A DNA stretch of 64,000 bases from Micromonospora sp. CCTCC AA 2012012 (GTDB taxonomy: Bacteria; Actinomycetota; Actinomycetes; Mycobacteriales; Micromonosporaceae): positions 2,790,001-2,854,000 of the forward strand of contig NZ_CP159342.1 of NCBI RefSeq assembly GCF_040499845.1. Reading direction: 5' to 3'. A model generated the notes under the pieces. That model searched no databases. It was given only the letters and a program-made list of their open reading frames with translations, and was not told where the DNA came from. The translations under genes were made by a program, and so were the position numbers. How positions within the stretch are numbered: the first letter of the stretch is position 1; each line of letters opens with the position of its first letter. Positions 19,492 through 30,883 of this stretch are shown here, piece after piece.

Positions 19492-20439
19492 GTGGCCCTC
19501 GCGTCCCTGTTCGGCACGAACCTGTTCAAGTACGAGCCGGGCGGGGTGCTCGACTTCCACGCCGCGTACCCGGCGGTGCGCGAGTCGTTCGCCCAAGCCG
19601 CGGCGTGGACCGGCGTGGACGTGGACCTGCTGCTGCGGCAGGACGGCGACCACGTCGACCAGTCGGAGCAGATCCGGGTGGCCTCGATCGGGCTGGCCGC
19701 GGCGCAGCTCGGCATCCAGGACGTGCTCACCGCGCAGGGACTGCGCCCGGCGATGGTCGGCGGGTTGAGCCTGGGCGGCCTGGTCGGCGCGTGCGTCGCC
19801 GGCGCGGTCGGGCGGCGGGAGCTGATGGAGCTGCTGGCCCGGGGTGAGCACCGCCCCGAGCGGGACGACGCCGACCGGGCCGAGGGGATCGCCTCGGCGT
19901 ACCTGCCGCCGGACGCCGACCCGGAGGCCGAGGTCGCCGGCCGCGACGGGGTGTACGTCAGCAGCGACTTCGGCACCGACACGGGCGGCCGGGTCCGGAT
20001 CGTGATGCTCAGCGGCTACCGGGACGCGTTGGAGAAGTACGCCGCCGAACAGCCGGCGGGCATGGTCACCGTCACCGAGGGGGCCGACCTGGCGGTGCAC
20101 AGCCCGCTGCGGGAGGCGGCCCGGCAGCAGAGCCGCGCGCACCTCGACGGGGTGACCTTCGCCGACCCGGTGCTGCCGGTCTGCTCCTGCCTGGAGCAGC
20201 GGACCCTGCGCACCGCCGACGAGATCCGCGAGATGTTCGTCGACAACGTGGTCAAGCCGATCAGCGTGGTCCACGTCAGCCGGGAGATGAAGCGGCACGG
20301 CGCGCAGCTCGCCCTGGTGGTGGGCCCGTCCCCGGTGATGAACGCCCTGCGGTACCCGTTCCCGGCCGTCTTCGTGGACTCCCCGGCGGCACTGCCCCGG
20401 GCCGTCGCCGCCGTCTTCGAGCACGGCGTGGTGCTCTGA
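19492..20439 (+). CDS. Discrete malonyl-CoA:ACP acyltransferase-like protein (FabD family)
   Basis: Stand-alone acyltransferase of FabD fold, 315 aa. The nucleophile Ser93 sits in GLSLGG, so the usual GHSxG His is Leu. The second catalytic His is present in AVHSPL, and a Gln is seen in the substrate loop (SEQIRVASIGLAA). The sequence has an FGTNLF block near the start and lacks GQGSQ. It could charge one of the discrete ACPs or act as an acyl-ACP hydrolase (PedC-like proofreading); the altered elbow leaves this open. The GTG start has GAGGTGG 5 bases upstream. It has its own promoter region with a candidate operator and ends at a shared terminator. Confidence 0.75.
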   Translation: MALASLFGTNLFKYEPGGVLDFHAAYPAVRESFAQAAAWTGVDVDLLLRQDGDHVDQSEQIRVASIGLAAAQLGIQDVLTAQGLRPAMVGGLSLGGLVGACVAGAVGRRELMELLARGEHRPERDDADRAEGIASAYLPPDADPEAEVAGRDGVYVSSDFGTDTGGRVRIVMLSGYRDALEKYAAEQPAGMVTVTEGADLAVHSPLREAARQQSRAHLDGVTFADPVLPVCSCLEQRTLRTADEIREMFVDNVVKPISVVHVSREMKRHGAQLALVVGPSPVMNALRYPFPAVFVDSPAALPRAVAAVFEHGVVL

Positions 20440-20462
20440 CCCCACCGGCGGGAGGTGCCGGG

Positions 20463-20510
20463 CCGGTGGGAGCGGGCGGACCGTTTCCCCCGACCGCCCG
20501 CTCCCGCCGG
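20463..20510. terminator. Bidirectional terminator hairpin
   Basis: Arms 20463-20479 and 20494-20510 form 17 pairs (one G-U) around a 14-base loop. It lies between the convergent acyltransferase gene and ligase-led PKS. Confidence 0.8.
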
Positions 20511-20513
20511 TGT

Positions 20514-23500
20514 CTACCGGCCGGGACGCGCGCCGATCCACTCCCGCACCGCCTGCGCGGTGGTGTCGGCGTGCGCCTCCAGCATGGTGAAGTGGTCCCC
20601 CGGCACGTCGACCGTGCTGTCGGCGTCCGGCCACCGGGTGCGCCACGGCGCGCCGGCCGCCACCGAGGGCAGCGGCGAGGCGGCCCGCACCAGCAGCGTG
20701 GGCACCGGTGACGGGTCGGCCCGCCACCCCTCGAACAGGTCGAAGTACCAGCTCATCGCGGTCAGCCGGGGAAAGTCCATCGGGGCCAGCGCGTCCTGGC
20801 GGGCGTACATGCCGCCGACCAGGGCGTCGCGGAACGGGTTGAGCGCCGACTCCACGGTGGTCGGTGGGTAGGTGTCGATCAGCACCAGCGCCGCCGGCGG
20901 GTGGCCGGCCGACGCCAGCCGGGCCGCCACGTCGTGCGCGAGCACCCCGCCGGAGGAGGCGCCGACCAGGACGTACGGCTCGTCGCCGACCACGTCGCCG
21001 ACCAGCGCGGACTGCACGTCCACGACGGCCGACCGGTCCGCCGGCAGCGGGTCCGCCGCGGCGAACCCGGGGTTGGGCAGCGCCCACAGGGTGCGTTCGC
21101 CCCGGAACCGGGCGGCGAAGCGCACGTACTCGTGCACGCCGCCCCGCGCCACATAGGAGCTGAGGCAGACCAGCGGGGTGCCGTCGCCGGAGCTGAGCCG
21201 GACCGGGGTGAGCCCCCGGGTCAGCTCGGCGACCGAGTCGGACGTCGGCCGCAGCCGGGCGGCGCCGCGCAGGAACGCGAAGCCCGCCCCGGTACGCCCG
21301 GCCAGGCAGGCGTCGCGGAACAGCGCGCCGACCGTCCCGGTCGGGTCCGGGTCCGTCGCGCCGGTCGGGGTCGGCGCCCCGGTCGCCGGTGCGTCGGCGG
21401 CGAGCGCCGTGCGCAGGTGCCCGACGATCCGGCGCGGACTGGGCTGGTCGAAGACCAGCGTGGGCGGCAGCCGCAGCGCGGTGGCGGCACCGAGCCGGTT
21501 GCGCAGCTCCACCGCGGTGAGCGAGTCGAAGCCCGCGTCGCTGAGCAGCTGATCGGGGGTGACGCTGCCCGGTTCCGCGCCGAGCACGGTGGCCACCTCG
21601 CGGGTGACCAGGTCGAGCAGGAGGCTCTCCTGTTCGGCGTCGCTCCGGCCGGCCAGCCGCTGCCGCAGGTCCACCGATCGGGGTCCGTCCGCGTCGACGC
21701 TGCGACGGGCCGGCCGGCGCCGCAGGCCGCGCAGCGGCCCGGGCACCTGCGCCGGCAGCGCGGCCTGGTCGAGCGCCGCGGCCACCAGGACCGGCTCGGC
21801 CAGCTCCCGGGCCGCGTCGAAGAGCGCCACCCCGCGTCGTACGTCGAGCGGGCGCATCCCGTCGCGGGCCATCCGGGCGCGGTCGGTCGCGGCGAGCGTG
21901 CCGGCCATGCCGCCCTCGTCGGCTGTCGCCCAGAGCCCCCAGGCCAGGGCGGTCCCGGGCAGCCCCCGGGCCCGCCGGTGCCCCGCCAACGCGTCGAGGA
22001 ACGCGTTCGCGGCGGCGTAGTTGGCCTGGCCCGGTCCGCCCAGCACACCGGCGACGGAGGAGAAGAGCACGAACTCGGCGAGGTCGGCGTCGCGGGTCAG
22101 CTCGTGCAGGTGCAGCGCCGCGTCGACCTTGGGGCGCAGCACCCGGTCGACCCGCTGCGGGGTCAGCGCGCCGAACACGCCGTCGTCCAGCACCCCGGCG
22201 GCGTGCACGACCGCGGTCAGCGGCCGGTCCAGGCCGGCCAGGAGGGCGGCGAGCGCGTCCCGGTCGGCGACGTCGCAGGCGGCGACGTCGACCCGTACGC
22301 CGACGTCGGCGAGGTCGGCCGCGAGTCGGGCACCCGCCCCGGTCGGGTCGCCGCCGCGGCCGAGCAGCAGCAGCCGGCGGGCGCCCCGATCCACCAGGTG
22401 CCGGGCGAAGACCCGGCCGAGCTGGCCGAGGCCGCCGGTGACCAGCACCACCCCGTCCGGGTCCAGCGGGGTCACCGGGCGGGTCGGCACGACGCCCACC
22501 GCCCGGGCCAGCCGGGGCACCCGTACCGCCCCGGCCCGCAGGGCGAACTGCTCCTCGCCGGACTCCACGGCGGCGGCCACGGCGCGCAGCACCGCCGGAT
22601 CGGGGACCGGGTCGGCGGCCGGGTCGAGGTCGACCAGGACGATCCGACCGGGGTTCTCGGTCTGCGCGGAGCGGACCAGCCCCCACACCCCGGCGTGGGT
22701 CAGGTCCGGCAGGTCGGCGTCGGGCCCGACCCGGACCGCGCCCCGGGTGGCCACCACCAGCCGGGCGTCGGCCGGGTGCTCGTCGGCCAGCCACGCCTGG
22801 GTCAGCCGCAGCACCCGGTGCAGGGCGTCGTGCACCGCCTCCGCCGCCGGCACCTCCCCCGTCGCCGTGCCGACAGCCGGCAGCAGGACGAACTCCGCCG
22901 ACCCGCCCCCCGGGTACGCGGGCAACCCGGTCACGCCGTCCGCGTCCGCCTCGGCGAGCATCGCCCAGCGCCGGTCCCGGACGTCAGCGGTCACCGGCAG
23001 GATCGGCCAGTCGAGGTGGAACAGCGCCTCGCGGACGGTGGCCGGGACCCCACCCGCCGGGCTGGTCGAGACGGCCCGGGTCCGCAACGCCCCGATCGTG
23101 ACCACCGGCCGCCCACCCGCATCGGTGGCCCGTACGCCCACCCCGCCGTCGCCGGTGGGTCGCAGCCGCACCCGCAGCGCGGTGGCGCCGGTGGCGTGCA
23201 GCCGCACGTCGTGCCAGGAGAAGGGGAGGCGCGGGCCGCCCCCGTCGACCGGCGCACCGGTGACGATGTCGGCGTGCAGGGCGGCGTCGAGCAGGGCGGG
23301 GTGGAGCCCGTACCCGTCGGCGGCGACGGGGAGGGCGACCTCGGCGTACACCTCGTCGGCGCCCCGCCACACCGCCCGCAGCCCCTGGAAGGCCGGGCCG
23401 TAGCCGTGTCCCTGCTCCGCGAGCCGGTCGTAGGTGCCGTCCAGCGGCACCGCCTCGGCCCCGGCCGGGGGCCAGACGTCCACCGTGGATGGTGTCGCGG

Positions 23501-26500
23501 CGGGATCGGGCGGGGCGGCGGCCAGCACGCCGCTGGCGTGCCGGGTCCACACCGTGTCCACCTCGGCGCCGGCCTCCTCCGGGCAGGTGTGCACGGTGAC
23601 CGGCCGGCGGCCCGCGTCGTCCGGCCCGCCCACCCGCACCTGAAGCCGGACGGCGCCCTGCTCAGGGATCACCAGCGGGGTCTCGACGACCAGTTCCTCC
23701 AGCACGTCGGCGCCGACCTCGTCGCCGGCCCGGACGGCCAGTTCCACGAAGCCGGTGCCCGGGAAGAGCACCGTGCCGGCCATCGCATGGTCGGCGAGCC
23801 ACGGCTGGCTCCGGCCGCAGATCCGGCCGGTGAGCAGCACCCCGTCGGTGTCGGCGAGGCGGACGGCCGCACCGAGCAGGGCGTGCCCGGCCGGGCGCTG
23901 ACCGAGCGCCGCCGGGTCGTCCGCCCCGGGCCGGGCGTGCAGCCAGTACGACCGCCGCTGGAAGGCGTACGTGGGCAGGTCGACGCGGCGTGCCCCGGTG
24001 CCGGCGAGGACGGCGGCCGGGTCGAGGTCCACCCCGGCCACGAAGAGCTCGCCGACGGCGCTGGCGAGGGCCTGCGGCTCGCTCAGGTCACGCCGCTGGG
24101 CGGCCACGAAGGCCACCTCGTCGTCGGTGACGTCCGGCAGGCAGTCGCGGGCCAGCGCGGTGAGTACGCCGGCCGGCCCGATCTCCAGGAAGGTGCGCGT
24201 CCCCGCGTCGTGCAGGGCCCGTACGCCGTCGGCGAACCGGACGGTGCGCCGGACGTGCCGCACCCAGTGCTCGGCCGTGCCCAGCTCGTCGGCCCCGACG
24301 AGCCGACCGGTCAGGTTCGACACGACCGGCAGGCGCGGCGGCGCGAAGGTGACGCTCTCGGCGACCTTGCGGAAGTCCTCCAGCATGGCGTCCATCAGCG
24401 GCGAGTGGAAGGCGTGCGAGACCCGCAGCCGACGGGTCGCCCGCCCGGCCGCGGCGAGCTGCTCGGCCAGTCGCAGCACGGCCGCCCGGTCACCGGCGAC
24501 CACCACCGCCTGCGGGCCGTTCACCGCGGCCAGGTCGACGCCGTCGGTCAGCAGCGGACGGACCTCGTCCTCACCGGCCCGGACCGACACCATCGCCCCG
24601 TCGTCGGGCAGCGCCTGCATCAGCCGACCCCGCGCGGCCACCAGCGCCGCCGCGTCCTCCAGGGTGAGCACCCCGGCGACGTGGGCGGCGGTCAGTTCGC
24701 CGATCGAGTGCCCGCCGACCGCGTCCGGCCGTACGCCCCACGAGGTGAGCAGCCGGAAGAGCGCGACCTCGAACGCGAAGAGCGCGACCTGGGTCCAGCC
24801 GGTCTGGTCCAGCAGCTCCGGCTCGTCGCGGACCACCTCGCGCAGCGGCCGGTCCAGGTGCCGGTCCAGGGCGGCGCAGACCTCGTCGTACGCCTCGGCG
24901 AAGGCCGGGTGAGTCGCGGCCAGCGCCTCCCCCATGCCGGGGCGCTGCGCCCCCTGGCCGGTGAAGAGCACCGCCAGCCCGCCGTCGCGGACGCGACCGG
25001 TGCGGACCCGGGCGAAGTCGCCGCCCACCAGGGCGGCCCGGTGTTCCAGTCGGGCCCGCCCGGTGGCCAGGGTGAACGCCACGTCCCACGGGTCGAGCCC
25101 GGTGGTCGCGTCGGCCAGCCGGTCGAGCTGGGCATGCAGCGCGGCGTCGCTCTTCGCCGACACCAGCCACGGCGCGGCGGTCGGGTCGGCGACGGTGCCG
25201 GTCGGCGGGTCGCTCTCCGGCGCCTGTTCCAGGATCAGGTGGGCGTTGGTGCCGCTGACCCCGAACGACGAGACGCCGGCCCGGCGCGGTCGGCCGGTCT
25301 CCGGCCAGGGGCGGGCCCCGGTCAGCAGCCGGACCGCGCCGGCGGACCAGTCGACGTGCCCGCTGGGCTCGGTGACGTGCAGCGTGCGCGGCAGCAGGCC
25401 GTTCCGCAGCGCCATCACCATCTTGATCACGCCGCCGACCCCGGCGGCGGCCTGGGTGTGGCCGATGTTGGACTTCAGCGAGCCGAGCCAGAGCGGGGCG
25501 GTGGCGTCCCGGTCCCGGCCGTACGTGGCGAGCAGGGCCTGGGCCTCGATCGGGTCGCCGAGGGTGGTGCCGGTCCCGTGCGCCTCGACCGCGTCCACGT
25601 CGGCGGCGGTGAGCCCGGCCGCGGCGAGCGCCTGGCGGATCACCCGCTGCTGGGCGGGGCCGCTCGGCGCGGTCAACCCGTTGCTGGCACCGTCGGAGTT
25701 GACCGCGCTGCCCCGGATCACCGCCAGCACCGGGTGGCCGTGGCGGCGGGCGTCGCTCAGCCGTTCCAGCAGGAGCAGTCCGGCGCCCTCGGCGAAGGCG
25801 GTGCCGTCGGCGGTGGCGGAGAAGGCCCGGCACCGGCCGCCCGGCGAGAGGGCCCGCTGCCGGCTGAACTCCACGAACGGCGACGGGGTGGCCATCACGG
25901 TGACCCCACCGGCCAGCGCGAGGGTGCACTCCCCCGACCGCAGCGACCGGGCGGCCAGGTGCAGCGCCACCAGCGACGACGAGCAGGCGGTGTCCACGGT
26001 GATCGCCGGCCCCTCCAGGCCGAAGCTGTAGGCGATCCGACCGGAGGCGACGCTGCCGGCGCTGCCGTTGCCGAGGTAGCCCTCGACCCCGTCGGGCACC
26101 CGGTCGGCCAGCCGGGTGCCGTAGTCGCCGAACATCACCCCGGCGAAGACGCCGGTCCGGCTGCCCTTGACCGAGGTGGGATCGATGCCGGCCCGTTCGA
26201 ACGCCTCCCAGGCGCACTCCAGCAGCAGCCGCTGCTGCGGGTCGGTGGCCAGCGCCTCGCGGGGGCTGATGCCGAAGTGGGCGGCGTCGAAGAGGTCCGC
26301 GTCGTACAGGAAGCCGCCCTCGGCGGCGTAGCTGCGGCCGGCGGCGTCCGGGTCGGTGTCGAAGAGGTTCCCCAGGTCCCAGCCCCGGTCGGTGGGGAAC
26401 GGGCCCAGCGCGTCGGTCTCGTCGGCCACCAGCCGCCACAGCGCCTCGGCGGAGTCCACCCCGCCCGGGTAGCGGCAGCCGACCGCCACCACGGCGACCG

Positions 26501-29500
26501 GTTCGTCGGTGCTGTCGGGCGGCGCGGCGGCCGGCTCGTCGCTGCCCGACCCGAACAGTTCGGTCAGCAGGTGACCGACCACCGCGTCGGGGGTCGGGTG
26601 GTCGAAGGCGAGGGTGGCCGGCAGCCGCACCCCGACGGCGGCGGAGAGCCGGTCGCGCAGCCGGACGGCGCTCATCGAGTCGAAGCCGAGGTCCTTGAAC
26701 GCGGTGTCGGTGCCGACCCGGTCGGTCCCGTCGAGGCCGAGCACGGCGGTGATCTCGGCGCGGACCAGGTCCACCAGGATCCGGGTCCGGCCGGTCGGGT
26801 CGGCGGCGGCCAGCCGGCGGGCCAGCAGCACGGCGTCGGGTCCGGCGGCGATCCCGGGTCCGACCAGCGCGCGCAGCAGCCCCGGCACCGGCCCGGGCAG
26901 CGGTGCGGTCAGCTCCGGCCGGGCCGCCACCAGGGCCTCCGGGTCACCGGCGACCGCCACGTCGAACAGGGCCGTCCCCTGCTGGCGGGAGAGGGTGCCC
27001 CGCCCGGCCCGGTCGGTCCACGGGGCCCACGCCACCGAGGTGGCGGGTCGGCCGGCGGCGCGGCGGTTGCGGGCCGCCGCGGCCAGCCAGGCGGTGATGG
27101 CGGCGTCGTCGCCGGTGCCGTCGACCCCGGGCACGTCCGCGGCCCGGGAGCAGGTCACCAGCAGCCGCAGCGGCTGCGCGGCGACCAGGTCGTGCAGCTG
27201 CGCGGCGGCGTCCAGCCGGGCCGGCAGCGGCGCCGTCGGGTCGTCCAGGGCCAGCACCCCGGTCAGCGGCCGGTCCAGGCCGTCGAGCAGCGCGGCGAGG
27301 GCGCCCGGGTCGGTCGGCGCGCAGTCGGGGACCGACAGTTCCACGCCGTGCCCGGCCAGCTCCGCGGCCAGGCGTACGACGGTGGGGTGCGCCGCGCCGC
27401 CGGGTACGGGCAGCAGCAGCCGCCGGACGGCGTACCGGGTGACGAGGTGCCGGACCAGGTCCGGGCCCGGGTCGGTGGTGACCCCGGTGACCAGGACGAC
27501 GCCGTCCGGGTCCGGTTCGGGCGGTTGACCGCCGGTGGGCGTGGCCGGCACCCGGGTCAGCCGGGGGGCGAGGACGTCGTCGCCGCGCAGCGCCACCTGC
27601 GGCTCCCCCGCTCCGGCCGCCTCGACGACCCGGGCCGGGTCGAAACAGACCCGGGGGTCCAGGTCGACCATGACGAGGCGGTCCGGGTGCGCCGCCTGCA
27701 CCGACCGCAGCAGCCCCCACGCGGGGGCGTGCGCCACGTCGCGGACCTCCTCGTCCGGCGTGGCGGCCACCGCCCCACGGGTCACCACCACCAGCCGGGT
27801 GCCGGCCGGTGGCTCCTCGGCGAGCCAGCGTTCCACCAGCTCCACCAGCCGCCGCAGGGCCGGGTACGGGTCACCGGCCGCGTCCGACAGGCAGGGCAGC
27901 AGGACGACGTCGTACGGGCCGCCGTCGTCGTCGCCGTAGCGGGTCCAGCGGGCGGGGGCGGCGTCCCGCACCGGCGGCACCGGCGTCCACTCGGTACGCA
28001 GCAGCGCGTCGTGGACGCTCGCCGCGCCGAGCCGGAGCCGGGCGGGCAGGTCGAACAGGGCCGGGCGCAGCACCTTGCCGATCGCGGTACGCGGGATCCG
28101 GTCCACCTCGTACACCTGCTCGGGGACCTTGAAGTAGGACAGCTCGCGGCGGCAGGTGGCGATCACCAGGTCCGGGTCGACGCCCTGCGGGCCGGGCACC
28201 ACGAACGCCACCGGCACCTCGCCGAGCAGTTCGTGACGCTGCCCGGCGACGGCCGCCTCGACGACCCCGGGCACCCCGGCCACCACGTCCTCGACCTCGC
28301 GGGGGTGGATGTTCTCCCCACCCCGGATGATCAGCTCCTTGACCCGGCCGGTGATGGTGAGGAAGCCGGCCGCGTCGCGGCGGGCCAGGTCGCCGGTGCG
28401 GTACCAGCCGTCGGAGAGCACCTGCGCGGTCTCCTCGGGGCGGCCGTGGTAGCCGAGCATCACCGCCGGGCTGTCCACCCAGACCTCGCCCTCGCCGCCG
28501 GCCGGCACCTCGTCCCCGGTACGCGGGTCGGTCAGCCGCAGGGTCAGGCCGGGCACCGGCAGGCCGCAGGAGCCGGGGACCCGGGGGCCGGTGGGCGAGT
28601 TGGTGGTGATCGGGCCGCCGGTCTCGGTGCTGCCGTAGCTGTCGATCAGCCGGACCCCGAGGGTGTCCGCGAAGGACTCGTGCAGGGCGGCCGAGCAGCC
28701 CGAGCCGGCCACCATGCAGACCCGCAGCGCCGAGCTGCCCAGGCCGCCGTCGGCCCGGGCGGCCTCCAGCACGTGCTGGTAGAGCGTCGGGACGCCGCAG
28801 ACGAAGGTGGTCCGGTCCTCGCGCAGCACGGTGACGATCTCGTCGACCGCCAGCCCGTCCATGATCCGGGCGGTGGCGCCGACCGCGATGACCCCGAGCA
28901 CGCCGAGGTTGTGCGACACGGTGTGCGACAGCGGCAGCGGCCAGAGCACCCGGTCGTCGCCGTCGAGCCCGAGGATCGGCGCGTAGCAGGCCGCCACCCC
29001 CCACATCGACCGGCGGTGGGTGGAGAGCACGCCCTTGGGGCGGCCGGTGGTGCCGGAGGTGTAGAGCATCCAGGCGGGGGCGTCCAGGTCCGCGTCGTCG
29101 CGGGCCGGCGCCGGCGGCTCGCCGCCGGCCAGCTCCTCGAACCGGCGTACGCCCTCCGGGGCGGCGTCGTCGCCGGTGAGCACCACCCGCAGGTGCGGGT
29201 GGCGGGGCCGCAGCCGGGTGACCTGGTCGAGGTGGACCGGGTCGGTGACCAGCACCACCGCGCCGCTGTCGGTGAGCAGGTGGTCGAGTTCCGCGTCGGT
29301 GGCATGCGGGTTCAGCGGTACGCCCACCGCGCCGGCCCGGGCCACCGCGACGTAGCTCTCCACCGTCTCCACCCGGTTGCCCAGCAGCAGCGCGACCCGG
29401 TCACCCCGGTCCGCGCCGAGCGCGGCGAGGTGCCCGGCGAGCCGGCCGGTCCGCTGCCACAGCTGCCGCCAGGTGACGGCGCGCCGGCCGTCGGCGAAGG

Positions 29501-29576
29501 CGGTCCGCTCCCCGATCCGGTCGGCGTGCTCCGCGAGCAGTTCGTGCAGCGGCCTGATCAAGTCGGTGCGCAACAT
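20514..29576 (-). CDS. Ligase-led PKS: AL-KR(inactive)-ACP-KS-AT-DH-KR-ACP-TE
   Basis: A 3020-aa PKS that activates an acid, extends it once and releases it. Order: acyl-AMP ligase (1-510; [25 protein letters not shown], Lys near 500 in TAIGK); KR-like domain (~520-890) whose nucleotide motif is broken (VTGVTTDPG) and which lacks the Tyr/Asn site; ACP (~962); KS (Cys1198); AT (Ser1624, HAFH, so malonyl); DH (His1930 in HAMAG, Asp in [10 protein letters not shown]); KR (intact GGLGQLG, LDD, Tyr2520, B-type); ACP (~2685); TE (GASSG ~2872, His ~2995). The predicted product is a starter-CH=CH-COOH acid. Start 29576 was chosen for GAGGAG 8 bases upstream; an in-frame codon at 29627 has none. The starter acid is unknown; aromatic acids are plausible. 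Confidence 0.93.
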   Translation of the reverse strand: MLRTDLIRPLHELLAEHADRIGERTAFADGRRAVTWRQLWQRTGRLAGHLAALGADRGDRVALLLGNRVETVESYVAVARAGAVGVPLNPHATDAELDHLLTDSGAVVLVTDPVHLDQVTRLRPRHPHLRVVLTGDDAAPEGVRRFEELAGGEPPAPARDDADLDAPAWMLYTSGTTGRPKGVLSTHRRSMWGVAACYAPILGLDGDDRVLWPLPLSHTVSHNLGVLGVIAVGATARIMDGLAVDEIVTVLREDRTTFVCGVPTLYQHVLEAARADGGLGSSALRVCMVAGSGCSAALHESFADTLGVRLIDSYGSTETGGPITTNSPTGPRVPGSCGLPVPGLTLRLTDPRTGDEVPAGGEGEVWVDSPAVMLGYHGRPEETAQVLSDGWYRTGDLARRDAAGFLTITGRVKELIIRGGENIHPREVEDVVAGVPGVVEAAVAGQRHELLGEVPVAFVVPGPQGVDPDLVIATCRRELSYFKVPEQVYEVDRIPRTAIGKVLRPALFDLPARLRLGAASVHDALLRTEWTPVPPVRDAAPARWTRYGDDDGGPYDVVLLPCLSDAAGDPYPALRRLVELVERWLAEEPPAGTRLVVVTRGAVAATPDEEVRDVAHAPAWGLLRSVQAAHPDRLVMVDLDPRVCFDPARVVEAAGAGEPQVALRGDDVLAPRLTRVPATPTGGQPPEPDPDGVVLVTGVTTDPGPDLVRHLVTRYAVRRLLLPVPGGAAHPTVVRLAAELAGHGVELSVPDCAPTDPGALAALLDGLDRPLTGVLALDDPTAPLPARLDAAAQLHDLVAAQPLRLLVTCSRAADVPGVDGTGDDAAITAWLAAAARNRRAAGRPATSVAWAPWTDRAGRGTLSRQQGTALFDVAVAGDPEALVAARPELTAPLPGPVPGLLRALVGPGIAAGPDAVLLARRLAAADPTGRTRILVDLVRAEITAVLGLDGTDRVGTDTAFKDLGFDSMSAVRLRDRLSAAVGVRLPATLAFDHPTPDAVVGHLLTELFGSGSDEPAAAPPDSTDEPVAVVAVGCRYPGGVDSAEALWRLVADETDALGPFPTDRGWDLGNLFDTDPDAAGRSYAAEGGFLYDADLFDAAHFGISPREALATDPQQRLLLECAWEAFERAGIDPTSVKGSRTGVFAGVMFGDYGTRLADRVPDGVEGYLGNGSAGSVASGRIAYSFGLEGPAITVDTACSSSLVALHLAARSLRSGECTLALAGGVTVMATPSPFVEFSRQRALSPGGRCRAFSATADGTAFAEGAGLLLLERLSDARRHGHPVLAVIRGSAVNSDGASNGLTAPSGPAQQRVIRQALAAAGLTAADVDAVEAHGTGTTLGDPIEAQALLATYGRDRDATAPLWLGSLKSNIGHTQAAAGVGGVIKMVMALRNGLLPRTLHVTEPSGHVDWSAGAVRLLTGARPWPETGRPRRAGVSSFGVSGTNAHLILEQAPESDPPTGTVADPTAAPWLVSAKSDAALHAQLDRLADATTGLDPWDVAFTLATGRARLEHRAALVGGDFARVRTGRVRDGGLAVLFTGQGAQRPGMGEALAATHPAFAEAYDEVCAALDRHLDRPLREVVRDEPELLDQTGWTQVALFAFEVALFRLLTSWGVRPDAVGGHSIGELTAAHVAGVLTLEDAAALVAARGRLMQALPDDGAMVSVRAGEDEVRPLLTDGVDLAAVNGPQAVVVAGDRAAVLRLAEQLAAAGRATRRLRVSHAFHSPLMDAMLEDFRKVAESVTFAPPRLPVVSNLTGRLVGADELGTAEHWVRHVRRTVRFADGVRALHDAGTRTFLEIGPAGVLTALARDCLPDVTDDEVAFVAAQRRDLSEPQALASAVGELFVAGVDLDPAAVLAGTGARRVDLPTYAFQRRSYWLHARPGADDPAALGQRPAGHALLGAAVRLADTDGVLLTGRICGRSQPWLADHAMAGTVLFPGTGFVELAVRAGDEVGADVLEELVVETPLVIPEQGAVRLQVRVGGPDDAGRRPVTVHTCPEEAGAEVDTVWTRHASGVLAAAPPDPAATPSTVDVWPPAGAEAVPLDGTYDRLAEQGHGYGPAFQGLRAVWRGADEVYAEVALPVAADGYGLHPALLDAALHADIVTGAPVDGGGPRLPFSWHDVRLHATGATALRVRLRPTGDGGVGVRATDAGGRPVVTIGALRTRAVSTSPAGGVPATVREALFHLDWPILPVTADVRDRRWAMLAEADADGVTGLPAYPGGGSAEFVLLPAVGTATGEVPAAEAVHDALHRVLRLTQAWLADEHPADARLVVATRGAVRVGPDADLPDLTHAGVWGLVRSAQTENPGRIVLVDLDPAADPVPDPAVLRAVAAAVESGEEQFALRAGAVRVPRLARAVGVVPTRPVTPLDPDGVVLVTGGLGQLGRVFARHLVDRGARRLLLLGRGGDPTGAGARLAADLADVGVRVDVAACDVADRDALAALLAGLDRPLTAVVHAAGVLDDGVFGALTPQRVDRVLRPKVDAALHLHELTRDADLAEFVLFSSVAGVLGGPGQANYAAANAFLDALAGHRRARGLPGTALAWGLWATADEGGMAGTLAATDRARMARDGMRPLDVRRGVALFDAARELAEPVLVAAALDQAALPAQVPGPLRGLRRRPARRSVDADGPRSVDLRQRLAGRSDAEQESLLLDLVTREVATVLGAEPGSVTPDQLLSDAGFDSLTAVELRNRLGAATALRLPPTLVFDQPSPRRIVGHLRTALAADAPATGAPTPTGATDPDPTGTVGALFRDACLAGRTGAGFAFLRGAARLRPTSDSVAELTRGLTPVRLSSGDGTPLVCLSSYVARGGVHEYVRFAARFRGERTLWALPNPGFAAADPLPADRSAVVDVQSALVGDVVGDEPYVLVGASSGGVLAHDVAARLASAGHPPAALVLIDTYPPTTVESALNPFRDALVGGMYARQDALAPMDFPRLTAMSWYFDLFEGWRADPSPVPTLLVRAASPLPSVAAGAPWRTRWPDADSTVDVPGDHFTMLEAHADTTAQAVREWIGARPGR

Positions 29577-29616
29577 GCCGCCGCTCCTCGGGGGATGTCG
29601 AAGTGACGCGGACGCG

Positions 29617-29667
29617 CCGTCGGGCACCGCCGGACCAGGGGGTCGTTGGTCCGGCGGTGCCCGACGG
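29617..29667. terminator. Very strong hairpin between EhpF-like gene and ligase-led PKS
   Basis: Perfect 21-bp arms (29617-29637 and 29647-29667) with a 9-base loop lie 6 bp after the EhpF-like stop and 40 bp before the PKS start, both on the minus strand. It should end transcription from upstream or act as an attenuator. The 40 bp left for a PKS promoter is short. Confidence 0.75.
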
Positions 29668-29673
29668 GGTCGC

Positions 29674-30759
29674 TCAGTACAGGCCCTCGGGCTTGTCGGT
29701 GCTGATCTGCAGCGGCGCCACGTTGGCGACGCCGTCGCAGGGCCACTCGTCGGAGGTGCGGAACCGGATGGCCTGGTCGCGTTCCAGCACGTTCGGCAGG
29801 AAGAGGTCCTCGTGCAGCACCATCAGCCGCACCCGGCCCACCTCGCCGTACTCCACCACCCGGTCGGGGTTCTCCCGGTCCACCACGGTCATCGTGGTGT
29901 GCGGGAAGTTCGGCACGTACGGCAGCGTCTCGCCGCCGTCGGGCGAGGGCAGGCCGTTGGCGTTGCCGAAGGTGTTGCCGTAGGTGGCGCCGATGACGCC
30001 GTCCGGCATGGCGGCGGAGAACCGCTGCCAGGCGTCCGGGGTGAGCTGGGTGCCGCCGAGATAGACGCCGGAGAGCTTCGCGGTGAGTTCCGGACGCCGG
30101 TTGATCAGGGCCTGCACCACCGCGGGGGTGGTCCGCAGGTAGTCCACCGGCCGGCTCTCCAGGATGTCGGTGACCTGCTCGATGACGTGGTCGACGTACC
30201 GGTTCATCTCGGCGAGCTGGCCGCCCCGGATCAGCGTCTTGATCCAGCGGGGGTCGAGGTCGACGGAATAGACCATCGAGCCGTCGATGTCGGCGAGCTG
30301 GTCGGCCTCCTCACCGACCAGGTGCGGCCCGCTGGGGCAGGCGTCGATCCAGACGGCGCCGGGCCGGAAGCCGACCATCTGCCGCCCGCGCAGCCGCCAG
30401 GCCGCCCAGTGCACCGACATCGCCTCGGTGTAGTGGACCCGGCACGGCTTGCCGGTGGTGCCGGCGGACTCCCACACCCGGCCGGCCAGCGGCCGGGGCA
30501 CGCTGCGCGGGACGAAGTCCGCCGGGTCCAGGTCGCGCAGGACGGCGAGGTCGAAGTTGCCGAACGCGGACAGCTCGTCGTACCGGGTGATCTCCAGGGG
30601 GTCGAAGTCGAGTTCGGCGCGACGCTTCAGCCAGTAGTCGGACCCGCCCTCCGGATCGAAGTGACGGCGCAGGACGTGGCGCGTCCACGCGTCGAGGTCC
30701 CGGGCCAGCCAGTCATCGGTCAGCCCCTGCAGCTCTTCCTTGCTCGCCTTCACCGACAT
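29674..30759 (-). CDS. EhpF-like adenylate-forming enzyme, copy 1
   Basis: ANL-superfamily carboxylate-activating protein, 361 aa, resembling EhpF (griseoluteate activation) and phenylacetate-CoA-ligase-like proteins. The adenylate loop is ESAGTTGKP (about 113), the aromatic/Gly motif is ATYGNTFGN (about 270) and the late motif is [14 protein letters not shown]. It stops soon after [16 protein letters not shown], so the full mobile C-terminal subdomain of ordinary ligases is missing; this short form is typical of the EhpF group. A paralogue lies at 48987-50057. It is divergent from three glycosyltransferases, with two candidate operators between. A likely role is to activate an aromatic or polyketide acid for transfer. 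The substrate is unknown. Confidence 0.82.
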   Translation of the reverse strand: MSVKASKEELQGLTDDWLARDLDAWTRHVLRRHFDPEGGSDYWLKRRAELDFDPLEITRYDELSAFGNFDLAVLRDLDPADFVPRSVPRPLAGRVWESAGTTGKPCRVHYTEAMSVHWAAWRLRGRQMVGFRPGAVWIDACPSGPHLVGEEADQLADIDGSMVYSVDLDPRWIKTLIRGGQLAEMNRYVDHVIEQVTDILESRPVDYLRTTPAVVQALINRRPELTAKLSGVYLGGTQLTPDAWQRFSAAMPDGVIGATYGNTFGNANGLPSPDGGETLPYVPNFPHTTMTVVDRENPDRVVEYGEVGRVRLMVLHEDLFLPNVLERDQAIRFRTSDEWPCDGVANVAPLQISTDKPEGLY

Positions 30760-30783
30760 GCCGGCAGTATCGGCGAGGTGGCA

Positions 30784-30799
30784 GTGAGGGATCCCCTAG
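30784..30799. promoter_or_regulatory. Candidate operator, site 4
   Basis: GTGAGGGATCCCCTAG, about 12 of 16 matches to the shared palindrome. It is only 25 bp upstream of the EhpF-like start, so for that gene it would sit near or inside the promoter or leader. Confidence 0.5.
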
Positions 30800-30825
30800 A
30801 GCGTCCACCGCCACCGTTGGCACAT

Positions 30826-30841
30826 CTAGCGAACGCCCTAG
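30826..30841. promoter_or_regulatory. Candidate operator, site 5 (best palindrome)
   Basis: CTAGCGAACGCCCTAG has near-perfect dyad symmetry with CTAG at both ends and matches about 13 of 16 positions of the PAS-LuxR consensus. It is 43 bp upstream of the glycosyltransferase start at 30884 and 67 bp from the divergent EhpF-like start. Confidence 0.6.
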
Positions 30842-30883
30842 TGTTGCCGGCCACGCCCTGCCGCCGCCCGACGGAGCCGGTAC

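Noticed and set aside
20901..29606. Open frame of 2901 codons on the plus strand opposite the ligase-led PKS
   Set aside because: Same reason: low-complexity composition and a real 3020-aa PKS on the other strand.
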